Shown here: positions 43,016 through 52,050 of the stretch, one piece after another
Numbering within the stretch: the stretch's first letter is position 1
Layout: each line of letters opens with the position of its first letter
Origin: CAYYWV01 sp964531525
GTDB lineage: Bacteria > Pseudomonadota > Alphaproteobacteria > JAAXGF01
Length of the DNA stretch: 64,000 nt
NCBI GenBank assembly: GCA_964531525.1
Contig: CAZHDF010000001.1
Location: forward strand, 9,285 to 73,284
Direction of reading: 5' to 3'
Notes under the pieces: generated by a model
Database searches by the model: none
What the model saw: only the letters and a program-made list of their open reading frames with translations
What the model was told of the DNA's origin: nothing
Program-made: the position numbers and the translations under genes

Positions 43016-44307
43016 GGCCGCGCGCCGCGCTTGCCGGGGAAGGGGGCGCGCGCGATGCCCGGCGGGCCGGCGTCGCCGAAGCGGCGCTTGGCGAGCGCGC
43101 GGAGATGCTCGGCGGTCACCGCCGGGGCGCCGCATTCGCGGGCATGGGCCTCGGCGCGCCGGCGCACCATGCGGCGGACGAAGGCGGGCACGCGGGCGAG
43201 CCGGGCCTCGGCCTCGGCGGTCCAGGCAAGCGCCCGGCCGGTCTCGGGCATCGGATCGATGACCGCGCCGCCGCCGCCGGGCTGGTAGCCGCACAGGAAA
43301 TCCTCGCCCATCAGCTCGCCCGAGCGCGCGAGCGGCCGCGCCCGGCAGCCGCCGCAGAGCTTGGCGTACTCGCAATCGCCGCAGCGCCCGGTAAGACGCG
43401 GCGCGCGAAGCGCCGCGAACAGCGGCGCGGTTTCCCACAGCGCCGCGAAGCCGCCGCCGCGCGCCGAGCCCGCCGACGCCTCCATATAGGGGCAGGGCGT
43501 CACCTCGCCCTCGGGCGTGATCCGGCAATAGCGCGTGCCCGCGAGACAGCCGCCGGCCTCGTAGCCATGGGTCAGCGTGACCGGCATCGCCGGGTCGAGC
43601 TCGATCGCCATGCGCTTGAAATGCGGTGCGCAGCGCGGGCGGACGAGAAGCTCGGTCTCCTCGCGCGCGGCGACGGCGAGGCGGTGGAGAACGCGCTCGT
43701 AGACGTCGCGCGAGACGTTGGTCACGCTTTCGCCCCGGCCGGTGCAGACCAGGAAGAAGACGTTGAGCACCGCCGCCCCGGACGTGCGCGCGAACTCGAT
43801 CATGGCGTCGAGCTCGTGGGCGTTGTCGTCGGTGACCGAGAAATGGATCTGGAACATCAGCCCGGCGCGCCGGCAGGCGTCGATCCCGGCGAGCGTCTTG
43901 GCCCAGGCGCCGGGCGCGCCGCGAAAGCCGTCGTGATGGGCGGGGTCGAGCGAATCGACGCTGATGCCGACCGCCCGCACGCCCGCGTCCATGAGCGCCG
44001 CGACCCGCGCCTCGGTCAGCATCAGGCCGTTGGTGCCGATCACGGTCATCAGGCCGAGGCCGCTCGCGTGACGCGCGATCGCCTCGATGTCGGGGCGCAG
44101 CAGCGGCTCGCCGCCGGTCAGCACGATCATGGTCTCGTCGCCGAGCGCCGCGATCTCGTCGAGGATTTGCGCGACCTCGCCGGTCGTCAGCTCGTCGGGC
44201 CCCCCGTCACGCCGCGTGCCGGCGTCGAGATAGCAATGCGCGCAGCGCAGGTTGCAGCGCCGCGTCAGGTTGAACGCGACCAGGAACGGGGGCTCGGCGG
44301 CGGCCAT
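43012..44307 (-). CDS. Radical SAM/SPASM protein with C-terminal PCP_red-like domain
   Basis: A 431-residue enzyme. The radical SAM cluster motif is CNLRCAHC (Cys 18, 22, 25), with GGEPLLRPD nearby. The SPASM region has Cys residues in GGCLAGTRYC, CPYMEA, CGDCEYAKLCGGC and DFLCGY. The overall type resembles NirJ/PqqE-like heme and peptide maturases. The last part, LAWTAEAEARLARVPAFVRR and AEAHARECGAPAVTAEHL (about 360-410), resembles the PCP_red domain found at the end of BchB/ChlB. It lies 2 nt after the USP gene and overlaps hemY. A heme-maturation role is inference. Confidence 0.82.
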   Translation of the reverse strand: MAAAEPPFLVAFNLTRRCNLRCAHCYLDAGTRRDGGPDELTTGEVAQILDEIAALGDETMIVLTGGEPLLRPDIEAIARHASGLGLMTVIGTNGLMLTEARVAALMDAGVRAVGISVDSLDPAHHDGFRGAPGAWAKTLAGIDACRRAGLMFQIHFSVTDDNAHELDAMIEFARTSGAAVLNVFFLVCTGRGESVTNVSRDVYERVLHRLAVAAREETELLVRPRCAPHFKRMAIELDPAMPVTLTHGYEAGGCLAGTRYCRITPEGEVTPCPYMEASAGSARGGGFAALWETAPLFAALRAPRLTGRCGDCEYAKLCGGCRARPLARSGELMGEDFLCGYQPGGGGAVIDPMPETGRALAWTAEAEARLARVPAFVRRMVRRRAEAHARECGAPAVTAEHLRALAKRRFGDAGPPGIARAPFPGKRGARP

Positions 44308-44309
44308 GG

Positions 44310-46022
44310 CTAGTTTGCGTCGCCGCCGCCGCGCGGCTTGTGGCCGCCCGCGCGCATGGTCGTTTCCATGGCCTCGCGCGAGCGCGCGATGGCGGCCTCG
44401 GCCCGGTCGAGCGAGATGTCCGCCTCGCCGGCGTCCATGGCCTCGGCCTCGATCCGGGCGCGCACGGCCGGGCGCACCATGGCGGGCACCCGGGCGAGCC
44501 GCGCGAGCGCCGCCGCGCTCCAGCGCGGCCGGGGCGCGGCGTCGAGATCGAGGAAGGGCTCGACATGCGCGGGCTCGACGGTCGCCGCGCCCTCGCGCCG
44601 GGCGTGCTTCTCTGCGCGCAGGCGCACGCTCGCGGCGAGCCCCGTGTCGGCGATCCGGGCGAGGCGGTCGCTCGCCGCCGCCGACCAGACGATCTCGTCG
44701 CGCGCGGGCTCGGCGACGCCGCCGCGCGCCGGGCAGAACCGTTCGGTCGCCTCCTCGATGATCGACGAGGTCACGACCGTATGCCCCTTCTCCTGGGCGA
44801 AGCGCAGCACCGCCATGCGGACCATGCGCCGCGCCGTCTCGGGCACCCGGGACAGCGCCTCCTCGGCCTCCTCCGACCAGGCGATGGTCTCGTCGGCGAC
44901 CGCGTCGAGCGCCGGGGTGAAGGTGACCTGGCCGAGCCAGACATGGCAGGGCGCGATGCGCAGCAGGTTCTCGGCGTTGCCGCCGATGTCGAGATCGGGA
45001 TCGGCGTGGATGCCGGTCTTGCCGAGGAGAACCAGGCTCGCCCCGACCTCCTTGAGGTAGCGGGCGATCGCCTGATAGGGCTTGCCGTCGAGAAGCTTGC
45101 AGACGACCTCGACGTCCTCGTCCTCGGCGATCCGCCGGGCGAGGTCGAGGTGCGACTGGTAGATCTTGGCGAGCCCCGCGTCGATGATCTCCTCGTGGAG
45201 CTTCTCCTGCTCCTTGAAGCGGAACACCCGCGAGGCCTCGTCCGACAGCACGCCCGCGATCTTGTTGAAGGCGACGTAGTGGAAGAACGGGTCGAAGGCG
45301 GCGACCACATGGACCGGCGCGCCCAGCCTTCGCCCGAGGTCGAGCGCCGTCTTGAGCGCCCCGTAGGAGCGCGGCGAGCCGTCGACCGCGGCGACGATCG
45401 GGCCGTCGCCGATCGCGCGCTCGGCGTCGCGGATCACGAGCAAATCGATCGCCGTGCGCCGCGCGACGCGCTCGCAGACCGTGCCGACGGTGCTTTCGGG
45501 CACCACGCCGAGCCCCAGCGCGCCCAGCACCAGAAGGTCGAAGTCGCCGCTCGCCGCCGCCTCGACGATGCGGCGGTAGTTCTTGCCCTCGGGGCTCAGC
45601 ATCCGGTAGGGCAGATCGGCCGCCTCGCAGACCGCGCGGGCGCTGTCGTGATAGCTGTCGCTGATGATGTTGAGGCCGCGCGTGATCAGCTCGTCGTGGA
45701 CCTCGCGCTGGCGCTCGAGCTCGGCCTCCTTGCGGTACTGCTCGGGCAGCCCGCCCTCCATCTGGCGAAAGCGGCGGTCGTGCATGGCCGCGGCATAGGC
45801 GTGAATGCCGGTGACCGCGCCCCCGGCGCTGGCGGCGAGGCGCACGGCCTCGGCGAGCGCGCGGTCGGCGTGGGCCGAGGCGTCGAGCCCGACGAGAATG
45901 CGATCGAGCGCGACGGGCGCGGTCTCTCCGGGCGCGCCGTCTCGGGGCGCGAGGTCGTTCAGGGGCGCGCCCGCCGGCCGCGCTTCGGCGGCCGCGGTGC
46001 GAGGCGAGGGCGCGTTGGTCAT
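44310..46022 (-). CDS. Tandem universal stress protein fused to three PCP_red-like domains
   Basis: A 570-residue cytoplasmic protein. USP domain 1 is at about 40-200 (RILVGLDASAHADRAL, LLVLGALGLG), USP domain 2 at about 208-365 (IVAAVDGSPRSYGAL, LVLLGKTGIHAD). Three repeats follow: IAWSEEAEEALSRVPETARR (380-428), IVWSAAASDRLARIADTGLA (445-492) and PRWSAAALARLARVPAMVRP (499-548), each with the W-x-EA...L-x-R-V-P pattern of PCP_red. The combination is unusual and is shared in part with the next gene. Function unknown; a sensory or heme-binding adaptor is possible. Confidence 0.8.
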   Translation of the reverse strand: MTNAPSPRTAAAEARPAGAPLNDLAPRDGAPGETAPVALDRILVGLDASAHADRALAEAVRLAASAGGAVTGIHAYAAAMHDRRFRQMEGGLPEQYRKEAELERQREVHDELITRGLNIISDSYHDSARAVCEAADLPYRMLSPEGKNYRRIVEAAASGDFDLLVLGALGLGVVPESTVGTVCERVARRTAIDLLVIRDAERAIGDGPIVAAVDGSPRSYGALKTALDLGRRLGAPVHVVAAFDPFFHYVAFNKIAGVLSDEASRVFRFKEQEKLHEEIIDAGLAKIYQSHLDLARRIAEDEDVEVVCKLLDGKPYQAIARYLKEVGASLVLLGKTGIHADPDLDIGGNAENLLRIAPCHVWLGQVTFTPALDAVADETIAWSEEAEEALSRVPETARRMVRMAVLRFAQEKGHTVVTSSIIEEATERFCPARGGVAEPARDEIVWSAAASDRLARIADTGLAASVRLRAEKHARREGAATVEPAHVEPFLDLDAAPRPRWSAAALARLARVPAMVRPAVRARIEAEAMDAGEADISLDRAEAAIARSREAMETTMRAGGHKPRGGGDAN

Positions 46023-46119
46023 GGGACGGGTCTCCGTTGTTCCCTGTGTCTCCGGTCAATGGTTGGGGGGCGGAGCGGGCGCGTTCGTCCCCGCGCCCAC
46101 CCGTCCCGGGTGTCGATGC

Positions 46120-46251
46120 TCAGTGCATCAGCCAATAGGCGAGCAGCACGAGCACCACGGCGGCGTTGACCAGCCCGCCCGCGATCACGAACGCATGAAA
46201 CGTCCGCCCGCCGCGACCCGGGCGGGCCGGTGGAGTTTCGGGGCGGGTCAC
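46120..46251 (-). CDS. Small membrane protein, 43 aa
   Basis: Starts at GTG 46251, 5 nt after the cupredoxin-like gene's stop. The N-terminus is basic and Pro-rich (TRPETPPARPGRGGR) and is followed by a single transmembrane helix (FVIAGGLVNAAVVLVLLAYW). No family is recognised. Its position inside the redox-island operon and the coding-like composition support it. Confidence 0.55.
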   Translation of the reverse strand: MTRPETPPARPGRGGRTFHAFVIAGGLVNAAVVLVLLAYWLMH

Positions 46252-46256
46252 CGCGC

Positions 46257-46991
46257 TCAATAGGCGAAGCTGACCTCCGCCGAGCCGCCGGCGGCGACCT
46301 TGACGGTGGCCTTCTTCACGCCCAGCCGGCCGTGCCATGACTTGACGACGTATTTACCCGGCGGAACGTTGTCGATCGTGAACGTGCCGTCGGGGCCGAC
46401 GAGCGCGAAATAGGGAGTCTTGGCGACGAACACCCAGCCCTGCATGAAGTCGTGGGCGTCGCACTCGACCTTCATGGCCACGCCCCTGCGCAGCTTGACC
46501 GTCTTGGTGAAGGTGTTGCCCTGGTTGGGCTGGCTCACGTTGAACACCGTGCGCCGCGCCTTCTTGATGATTTCGTAGGTGTGGATGTTGTGGAGCACGG
46601 GATCGTCGTTGACGACCTTGAGCTTGCCACCGTTGGCGAGGATCTGGAGATAGGGGATGAACTTGCAGCCCTTCTGGTCGATGGTGACCTGGGAGATCTC
46701 CTTGGGGAAGGGCTTGCCGGCCTTCACCTTCTCGAGATAGACGACCGCGTCCATGAGCGCGTCGCCGTTGGCGCGTACCCAGGCGACCTCGCGCGTGCCC
46801 GAACCGCAGACCTCGGGATTCTTCGAGATAGTGAAGGTCTGGACCTCGACCTTGCCCGGGTCCACGCTGACCTTGCCGGTGATCGTGCCGCCATTGGCGA
46901 CGTCGACGACCTTGTATTTCGCGGCCTGGGCCGTGCCCGCCAGGGCGGTGACGGCGACGGCGAGCGTCAGCCCCTTCAAGAATCCGTTCAT
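46257..46991 (-). CDS. Secreted cupredoxin-like protein with carboxypeptidase-regulatory-like domain
   Basis: A 244-residue exported protein with a signal peptide (about 1-23). The cupredoxin-type part carries DPVLHNIHTYEI and VECDAHDFMQGWV (His, Cys, His, Met as possible type I copper ligands). The C-terminal part FALVGPDGTFTIDNVPPGKYVVKSWH is a carboxypeptidase-regulatory/SpaA-like beta domain. Proteins of this design are often periplasmic electron carriers or metal-site partners of cytochromes. It lies between the HEAT and USP genes. Confidence 0.75.
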   Translation of the reverse strand: MNGFLKGLTLAVAVTALAGTAQAAKYKVVDVANGGTITGKVSVDPGKVEVQTFTISKNPEVCGSGTREVAWVRANGDALMDAVVYLEKVKAGKPFPKEISQVTIDQKGCKFIPYLQILANGGKLKVVNDDPVLHNIHTYEIIKKARRTVFNVSQPNQGNTFTKTVKLRRGVAMKVECDAHDFMQGWVFVAKTPYFALVGPDGTFTIDNVPPGKYVVKSWHGRLGVKKATVKVAAGGSAEVSFAY

Positions 46992-47031
46992 GGCGATTTA
47001 CTCCTTGCTCATGATGTCGAGATAATCGAAA

Positions 47032-49245
47032 TCACGCGACCAGCCGGACGTCGGGGGACGCTTCGGGTCGGTACATTTCCTCGAGCGCGTCGATGGCGAC
47101 CCGCCAGACCCGCTCCTTTTCCGCCGTATCGAGCACGCGAAGGAAGGCCCGCGCGGCCGCGTCGCGGTCGAGATCGCGCAACAGCCGCGCGGCGTCGCGG
47201 CAATGCATGCCCTCCTCGGCGAAGGCGAAGTCCACGAGCCGCGCGACCGCGTCCGCGCCGCCGGCGCGCGCCAGCGCCCGGGCCGCGGCGAGCCGCACGC
47301 CCGCGCTTGCGTCGTCGAGCAGCGCCGCGACGCGCGCGTCGACCGCGCCAATCGCGGCCATGGCGAGCGCCGCCTCGGCGCGCACGATATCGTCGTCGTC
47401 GGCGAGGCGGGGGGCGATCGTTTCGTCTCCGACCGCGCCGCTCGCGCCGAGCGCGCGCACCGCGAACAGCCGCGCGTCGCGGTCGCCGTCGGTGGCCGCG
47501 ACGCGGACGAGCGCGTCGATCGCCGCGTCGGGCAGGGGAACCCCCCGGGTGGCCATGCGGGCGAGCGAATCGGTCGCCGCGCGCCGGATCTCGTCGTCGC
47601 GCGCGCCGAGCGCCTCGGCGAGCGCCTCGGCCACCGTCGGATCCGAAAGGTCGCCGAGCACGCGGGCGGCGACGCGCGGCACGTCGGCCGCCGCCGCCGG
47701 CGCCTCGTCGGGCGAGACGCGCCGCTTGCGCGGCGCGTGGCGGGCCAGCGCGAGGTATTCGAGGTCCTCGGCGTCGAGCGTGATGGGCTCGGCCGGCGTC
47801 ATGATTTCGGCGGCGGTTTCCTCGTCGCCCAGCACCGAGGCGAGCGTCGAGCTCGGCCAGGCGTCGGCCGCCGATTCGTCGGTCTCATCGGTTTCGGCCG
47901 CGTCGCCGTCCGGCTCGGATGTCTCCGGGGAGGCGGCCGGGTCCGTCGGGTTCTCGGCCTCCGGTTCCGTCTCGTCGGGTTCTTCGGGCTCGGGCTCGCC
48001 GAGCAGCTCGCCGGCGAGCGCGGCGCACAGGGCCTGGAGGGCGAGCTGCGGCGCCGTGTCGGCGTTGGCGAGGCGCGCGAGCGCGCCGAGCGCCTCGAGC
48101 CGCACGGCCCGGTCGTCGTCGCCGACAGCCGCGATCAGCGCATGCGCCGCCGCCTCGCCGCCGAGATCGCCGAGCCCTTTCGCGGCCGCGCGCCGGACCT
48201 CGGCGGGGCAGGCCGCATCGGCGATCTGCTCGCGGAGGTCGTCGAGCGCGGCCTTGGGATCGAGCGCGACCAGGGCGCGCGCCGCCGCCGGCGAAACCGC
48301 GGGCGAGGGGCCGCGAAGCTTGACCCGGAGGCGAAAGACGAGATCGTCGGGGCGCGGCGTCTCGGGGGCGGCGAGGAACGCGTCGATGGCCGCGATCTGC
48401 ACCGCGTCGGCATGGTCGTCGAGCAGGGCGGCGAGGTGCTCGGGCGCGTGGCGACCGCAAAGTCGCGTGGCGGCGGCGCGCACCCCGGCGTCGGGATCGT
48501 CGAGCAGGCGGACGAGGCGCGGTTCGGCCGGATCGCGCGCGGCGAGCCCCTCGAGCGCGGCCTTGCGCACGTCGGGCGAATCGTCGTCGAGCGCGGCGAG
48601 CAGCGCCGTCGTCGCGGTTTCGGCCGTGGATGCGGACAGCGCGCGGACCGCGCGTCGCCGCGTTCGCGCGTCGCGCGCCGAGAGGAAGCGCGTCAGCGCC
48701 GCGACCCCCGAATCGCCGAGCCGGGAAAGCGCCGGCAGCGCGGCCGCGGTCAGGTCCTGGCCCATCTCGTCGTCGATGGCGGCGACGATGTCGGGCACCG
48801 CCTCGACCGCGCCGAGCGCGCCGAGCGCCTCGATCGCCGCGATCTGGACGTCGAGCCAGTCGTCCCAGCCGTCGGCCTCGGCGTCGATATCCCAGGCGAT
48901 ATCGTCGCCGCGCTCGCGCGCCAGGCGACGCAGCACGGGCGCCGCCTCGGAGAAGCCGAGCGCGCCCAACGCGCGGGTCGCGTTCGTCTTGACGTCGCCG
49001 CAGGGGTCTTCGAGCAGGCTTTCGAGCAACGCCGCGCCCGCGCGCGGATCACCGAGCCGGCCGAGGGCCTCGGCGGCGTCGATGCGGACATCCTCGTCCT
49101 CGTCGCCCAGGCGCTCGATCAGCGCCGCGACGGCCGGCCCGTGGCCGATTCGCCCCAACGCCTGAGCCGCAAAGCAACGGTGCGCGTCGCGCCCCCGCTT
49201 GAGCACGCCCGTGAGCGCCTCGCCGATTTCGGTCGTGGTCGCCAT
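47032..49245 (-). CDS. HEAT-repeat protein (PBS-lyase-like)
   Basis: A 737-residue protein from ATG 49245. At least a dozen HEAT/PBS-lyase-like repeats (for example AALIERLGDEDEDVRIDAAEALGRLGDP, and ARLFAVRALGASGAVGDETI) fill residues about 15-430 and 560-735. They are split by an acidic linker (EPEPEEPDETEPEAENP-type, about 430-520). HEAT proteins of this type include bilin lyase subunits and assembly scaffolds. The neighbours (heme-linked radical SAM and HemY) make a tetrapyrrole-enzyme scaffold attractive but unproven. An FNR-type box lies 80 nt upstream. Confidence 0.82.
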   Translation of the reverse strand: MATTTEIGEALTGVLKRGRDAHRCFAAQALGRIGHGPAVAALIERLGDEDEDVRIDAAEALGRLGDPRAGAALLESLLEDPCGDVKTNATRALGALGFSEAAPVLRRLARERGDDIAWDIDAEADGWDDWLDVQIAAIEALGALGAVEAVPDIVAAIDDEMGQDLTAAALPALSRLGDSGVAALTRFLSARDARTRRRAVRALSASTAETATTALLAALDDDSPDVRKAALEGLAARDPAEPRLVRLLDDPDAGVRAAATRLCGRHAPEHLAALLDDHADAVQIAAIDAFLAAPETPRPDDLVFRLRVKLRGPSPAVSPAAARALVALDPKAALDDLREQIADAACPAEVRRAAAKGLGDLGGEAAAHALIAAVGDDDRAVRLEALGALARLANADTAPQLALQALCAALAGELLGEPEPEEPDETEPEAENPTDPAASPETSEPDGDAAETDETDESAADAWPSSTLASVLGDEETAAEIMTPAEPITLDAEDLEYLALARHAPRKRRVSPDEAPAAAADVPRVAARVLGDLSDPTVAEALAEALGARDDEIRRAATDSLARMATRGVPLPDAAIDALVRVAATDGDRDARLFAVRALGASGAVGDETIAPRLADDDDIVRAEAALAMAAIGAVDARVAALLDDASAGVRLAAARALARAGGADAVARLVDFAFAEEGMHCRDAARLLRDLDRDAAARAFLRVLDTAEKERVWRVAIDALEEMYRPEASPDVRLVA

Positions 49246-49301
49246 TCGGTCCCCGGCTGGTCTGTCGTTCTTGTCGATTGATTCGACTGTGGCGAAAAAA
49301 T

Positions 49302-49321
49302 GCCCCGCCCGAGGGCGGGGC
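49302..49321 (-). terminator. Terminator after the molybdoenzyme gene
   Basis: Stem gccccgccc / gggcggggc, with the inner pairs probably open as the loop, followed on the minus strand by a 6-U tract (aaaaaa on plus). It lies 44-63 nt past the molybdoenzyme stop and between the FNR-type box and the HEAT gene start. Confidence 0.75.
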
Positions 49322-49324
49322 ACC

Positions 49325-49338
49325 TTGACCTAGGTCAA
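49325..49338. promoter_or_regulatory. FNR/FixK-type box upstream of the HEAT-repeat gene
   Basis: TTGACCTAGGTCAA, a perfect 14-bp dyad matching TTGA-N6-TCAA, 80 nt upstream of the HEAT gene start. The same core occurs at 55187, 60894 and 63029. Confidence 0.7.
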
Positions 49339-49364
49339 CCCGTCCCCGGGACGGGGGTGGAGAG

Positions 49365-52037
49365 TTACGCGATATCGCGACGCGCGAACGACATCGAGCG
49401 GAACGTCCGCTTGTAGGGCGATTCGCCGATCTTCTTCAGCCGCGCGACGCCGATCTTGTAGTTGTAGTTGCCGCTGATCCAGTCAACCACGCGCCCCTCG
49501 AGGGCGTTCGCGGGCTGCTGGGTGTGGAGGAAGTCCATGTAGGCGACCCCCTTCTTGATCGCCGGCGTGACGATCGCGACGGCGGTGACGGCGGCCTTGG
49601 ACAGCTCGATATGGCCGTTGCGCAACAGCGAGCTGAACTGGTAGTCGTCGCCCTCGACGCCGAGGATCGTCTCCCGCGTGCTCGGGACGCGGTCGGAATA
49701 CGCCATCACGTAGTCGCCGCTCTCGATGCCCCGGGCCTTGGCGTCGTCGGGATGAATCTCGACCCAGTTCTCGGGCCAGCGCTGAACGATGTAGGGCCGC
49801 CGCCGGTCGTCGAAGCCCGACTGCCAACGCTCGTTGATGCGGCCCGAAGTGCACCACAGCTCGTCGCCCTTGGGCTTCATCCATTCCCAGTAGTCCGAGA
49901 ACAGCGACCAGGGCGACTTCTGGATGTTGCACTTGCCGGTCTGGCTGTTGAAGTGCGTCAATTTCTTATTGTACATGTTGGTGCTCGCCGGACCGGTCTC
50001 GTCGAGCTTGCGGGTCGTGTCATGGAGCCGCTTGGTGCCCATGAGCGTCCCGTCGTCCTTCATGAACACCGGACCCTGGATGCCGTTGGTGCCGAACTCC
50101 GACAGCTTCTGGTGCAGGGTCTTGCCCTCGCGGTGCGCCGCCACCTTGATCATGTGGAAGTCCTTGCGGCTGCCCCGCGAAAAGCGCGATGCCTCCTCGG
50201 CGACCTCGTTGGAGTCCTTCCAGTCCGAGGTGTCGAAACCCATGCGCTTGGAAAGCTGGGAGACGATCCACCAGTCGGGCTTGGCCACGCCGGGCGGGTC
50301 GTAGAACTTGTTGTAGACCCGGAGCCGGCGCTCGCCGTTGGCGCGAATGAAGGTTTCCTCGCCCCAGGTCGCGACCGGGAAGACGATGTCGGCGTAACGG
50401 TTGCCGATCGGATCGACCAGGTAGATGTCCTGATCGAACACCACCATGCCGCCCGAATCGGCGCGCGCCTTCAGGGTCTCGACGATCTCGTCCTTGTCGA
50501 AGCTGCGCACCTGATGCTGGTTGGCGAGCGTGAGCTCGTGGAAGCGCTTGGCGATCGCCTGCGAGCCGCACATCGACTGGATCCAGGTAACGCCGATGGC
50601 ATGCGCCAGCCGGGTATGCCCCGACATCAGCCAAGTGTCGGTGTTGAGCGCCCGGCGACGACGGCCCGGCACCTTCATCGGCGACTTGTTGCGCGGATAC
50701 TTCCCGCCCTTGACGCCACCGCGCTGATGGCCGCCCGCCCGCGCGATCATCTGGCCGGGACGGCCGCCGGCGCCGACGATGATGCCGAGCGCGCCGATCG
50801 CCTCGGTGTTGCCGGTGTTGTTCGACCAGTAGAAGCCCTTTTCGATCATGATCGAGGTCTTGGGCCGCTTGCCGCCGCGCGGCTTGGCCATCCATTCGGC
50901 CGCCGTGCGGATCTTGGCCGGATCGATCTCGGCGATGCGGGCGGCGTTCTCGACCTTGAACTCATCCTGGGCGAGCAGCCACTTCTTCCAGTCCTCGAAG
51001 CCCTTGGTCTGGAACTTGCCCCAGGTCGTGCGCCACTGCCACGGCGTGTTACGCGTGCCCTGACCGAAGCCCGACGAGGACTCCCACTTGTTGTTGACCC
51101 ATTTCTCGATCCACTCGCTGTCTTGCCAGCCATTCTCGACGATCACCCGCGCGATCGCGTTGACGACCAGCAGATCGGTGCCCGGCGTGACGTCGATCCA
51201 CATGCCGCCGTTCTTTTCGACGAAGGCGGTTCCCGCCGTTCGCCGCGGGATCATGATGATCGTCTTCTGGCCGTTCTCGATCGCCGGCTTGATCCACTGG
51301 GTGAACAGGATGGTCTTGGTCTCGTACGGATCGGTGCCGCAGATCAACAGCGTCTCGGCGTCGTGCCAGTCCTGATACGAGGGCGCGAAGTTGTCGAAGC
51401 CCGCGTCGCGGAAGCCCGGCGTCGAGGTCACGTTCGACGGCGTGTCGTGGAAGGTGAAGTTCGCCGTGTTGATGTGACGCAGGGCGTATTTCGTGATCGC
51501 GTAGGTGTTCTCGATGTACTGGTAGGAATGGGTCTTGACCGCGTAGGCGTTGGCGCCGTGCTTCTCGAGCACGTGGCGCCCCACCCGGGCCGCGATATCG
51601 AGCGCGAAGTCCCACGACACCGGCATCAGAATGCCGTAGATGCGCAGCAGCGGGGTCTTCAGGCGGTCGCGGGTAGGCTTTTGCGGGTTGTAGCACTTCT
51701 GGGCGATCGCCCCGCCGCGGATGCTCGAATCGCCATTCTTGTTGACGAACTTCGTCTCCTTGTCGGGAATGATGACCACGTGATGCGGCTCGCCGTTATG
51801 CAGCACGATGTTGTGCTGATTGGGCGCGACCCAGGGGCCCAGGACCTCGACCGGGAAGTCGGCGCCGAAGGCGTTCTGGCTCGCCTTCGGTCCGCCTTCC
51901 TTGCCGCCGGCGACCGGCCAGCGATAAATCTTGTAGCCGCAGGCGACGATGCAATAGTCGCAGGCGGTCGTGATGACGTCCGCGTCCTTGGGGGGAAGCG
52001 GGATCTTGGTTTCGGGAATGTAGTACGGTGTCGCCAT
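49365..52037 (-). CDS. idrA: AioA-family molybdopterin oxidoreductase, iodate reductase-like (IdrA-like)
   Basis: An 890-residue Mo-bisMGD enzyme of the arsenite-oxidase branch. The cluster motif is C26-x2-C29-x3-C33 with Ser near 104-105 as the fourth position, indicating a 3Fe-4S cluster. Against AioA as I remember it, the pair R-x-G-G-H (ARAGGHQRGG) is kept, but the positions of arsenite-binding His195 and Glu203 are Pro207 and Asn216. This argues against arsenite oxidation. The Rieske partner and two diheme peroxidases next to it are the IdrB, IdrP1 and IdrP2 set of iodate reducers. There is no own Tat signal; it is probably exported with the Rieske protein. Gene order here is P-P-B-A. 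Substrate is inference. Confidence 0.78.
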   Translation of the reverse strand: MATPYYIPETKIPLPPKDADVITTACDYCIVACGYKIYRWPVAGGKEGGPKASQNAFGADFPVEVLGPWVAPNQHNIVLHNGEPHHVVIIPDKETKFVNKNGDSSIRGGAIAQKCYNPQKPTRDRLKTPLLRIYGILMPVSWDFALDIAARVGRHVLEKHGANAYAVKTHSYQYIENTYAITKYALRHINTANFTFHDTPSNVTSTPGFRDAGFDNFAPSYQDWHDAETLLICGTDPYETKTILFTQWIKPAIENGQKTIIMIPRRTAGTAFVEKNGGMWIDVTPGTDLLVVNAIARVIVENGWQDSEWIEKWVNNKWESSSGFGQGTRNTPWQWRTTWGKFQTKGFEDWKKWLLAQDEFKVENAARIAEIDPAKIRTAAEWMAKPRGGKRPKTSIMIEKGFYWSNNTGNTEAIGALGIIVGAGGRPGQMIARAGGHQRGGVKGGKYPRNKSPMKVPGRRRRALNTDTWLMSGHTRLAHAIGVTWIQSMCGSQAIAKRFHELTLANQHQVRSFDKDEIVETLKARADSGGMVVFDQDIYLVDPIGNRYADIVFPVATWGEETFIRANGERRLRVYNKFYDPPGVAKPDWWIVSQLSKRMGFDTSDWKDSNEVAEEASRFSRGSRKDFHMIKVAAHREGKTLHQKLSEFGTNGIQGPVFMKDDGTLMGTKRLHDTTRKLDETGPASTNMYNKKLTHFNSQTGKCNIQKSPWSLFSDYWEWMKPKGDELWCTSGRINERWQSGFDDRRRPYIVQRWPENWVEIHPDDAKARGIESGDYVMAYSDRVPSTRETILGVEGDDYQFSSLLRNGHIELSKAAVTAVAIVTPAIKKGVAYMDFLHTQQPANALEGRVVDWISGNYNYKIGVARLKKIGESPYKRTFRSMSFARRDIA

Positions 52038-52050
52038 TGTCCCGGCCTCC

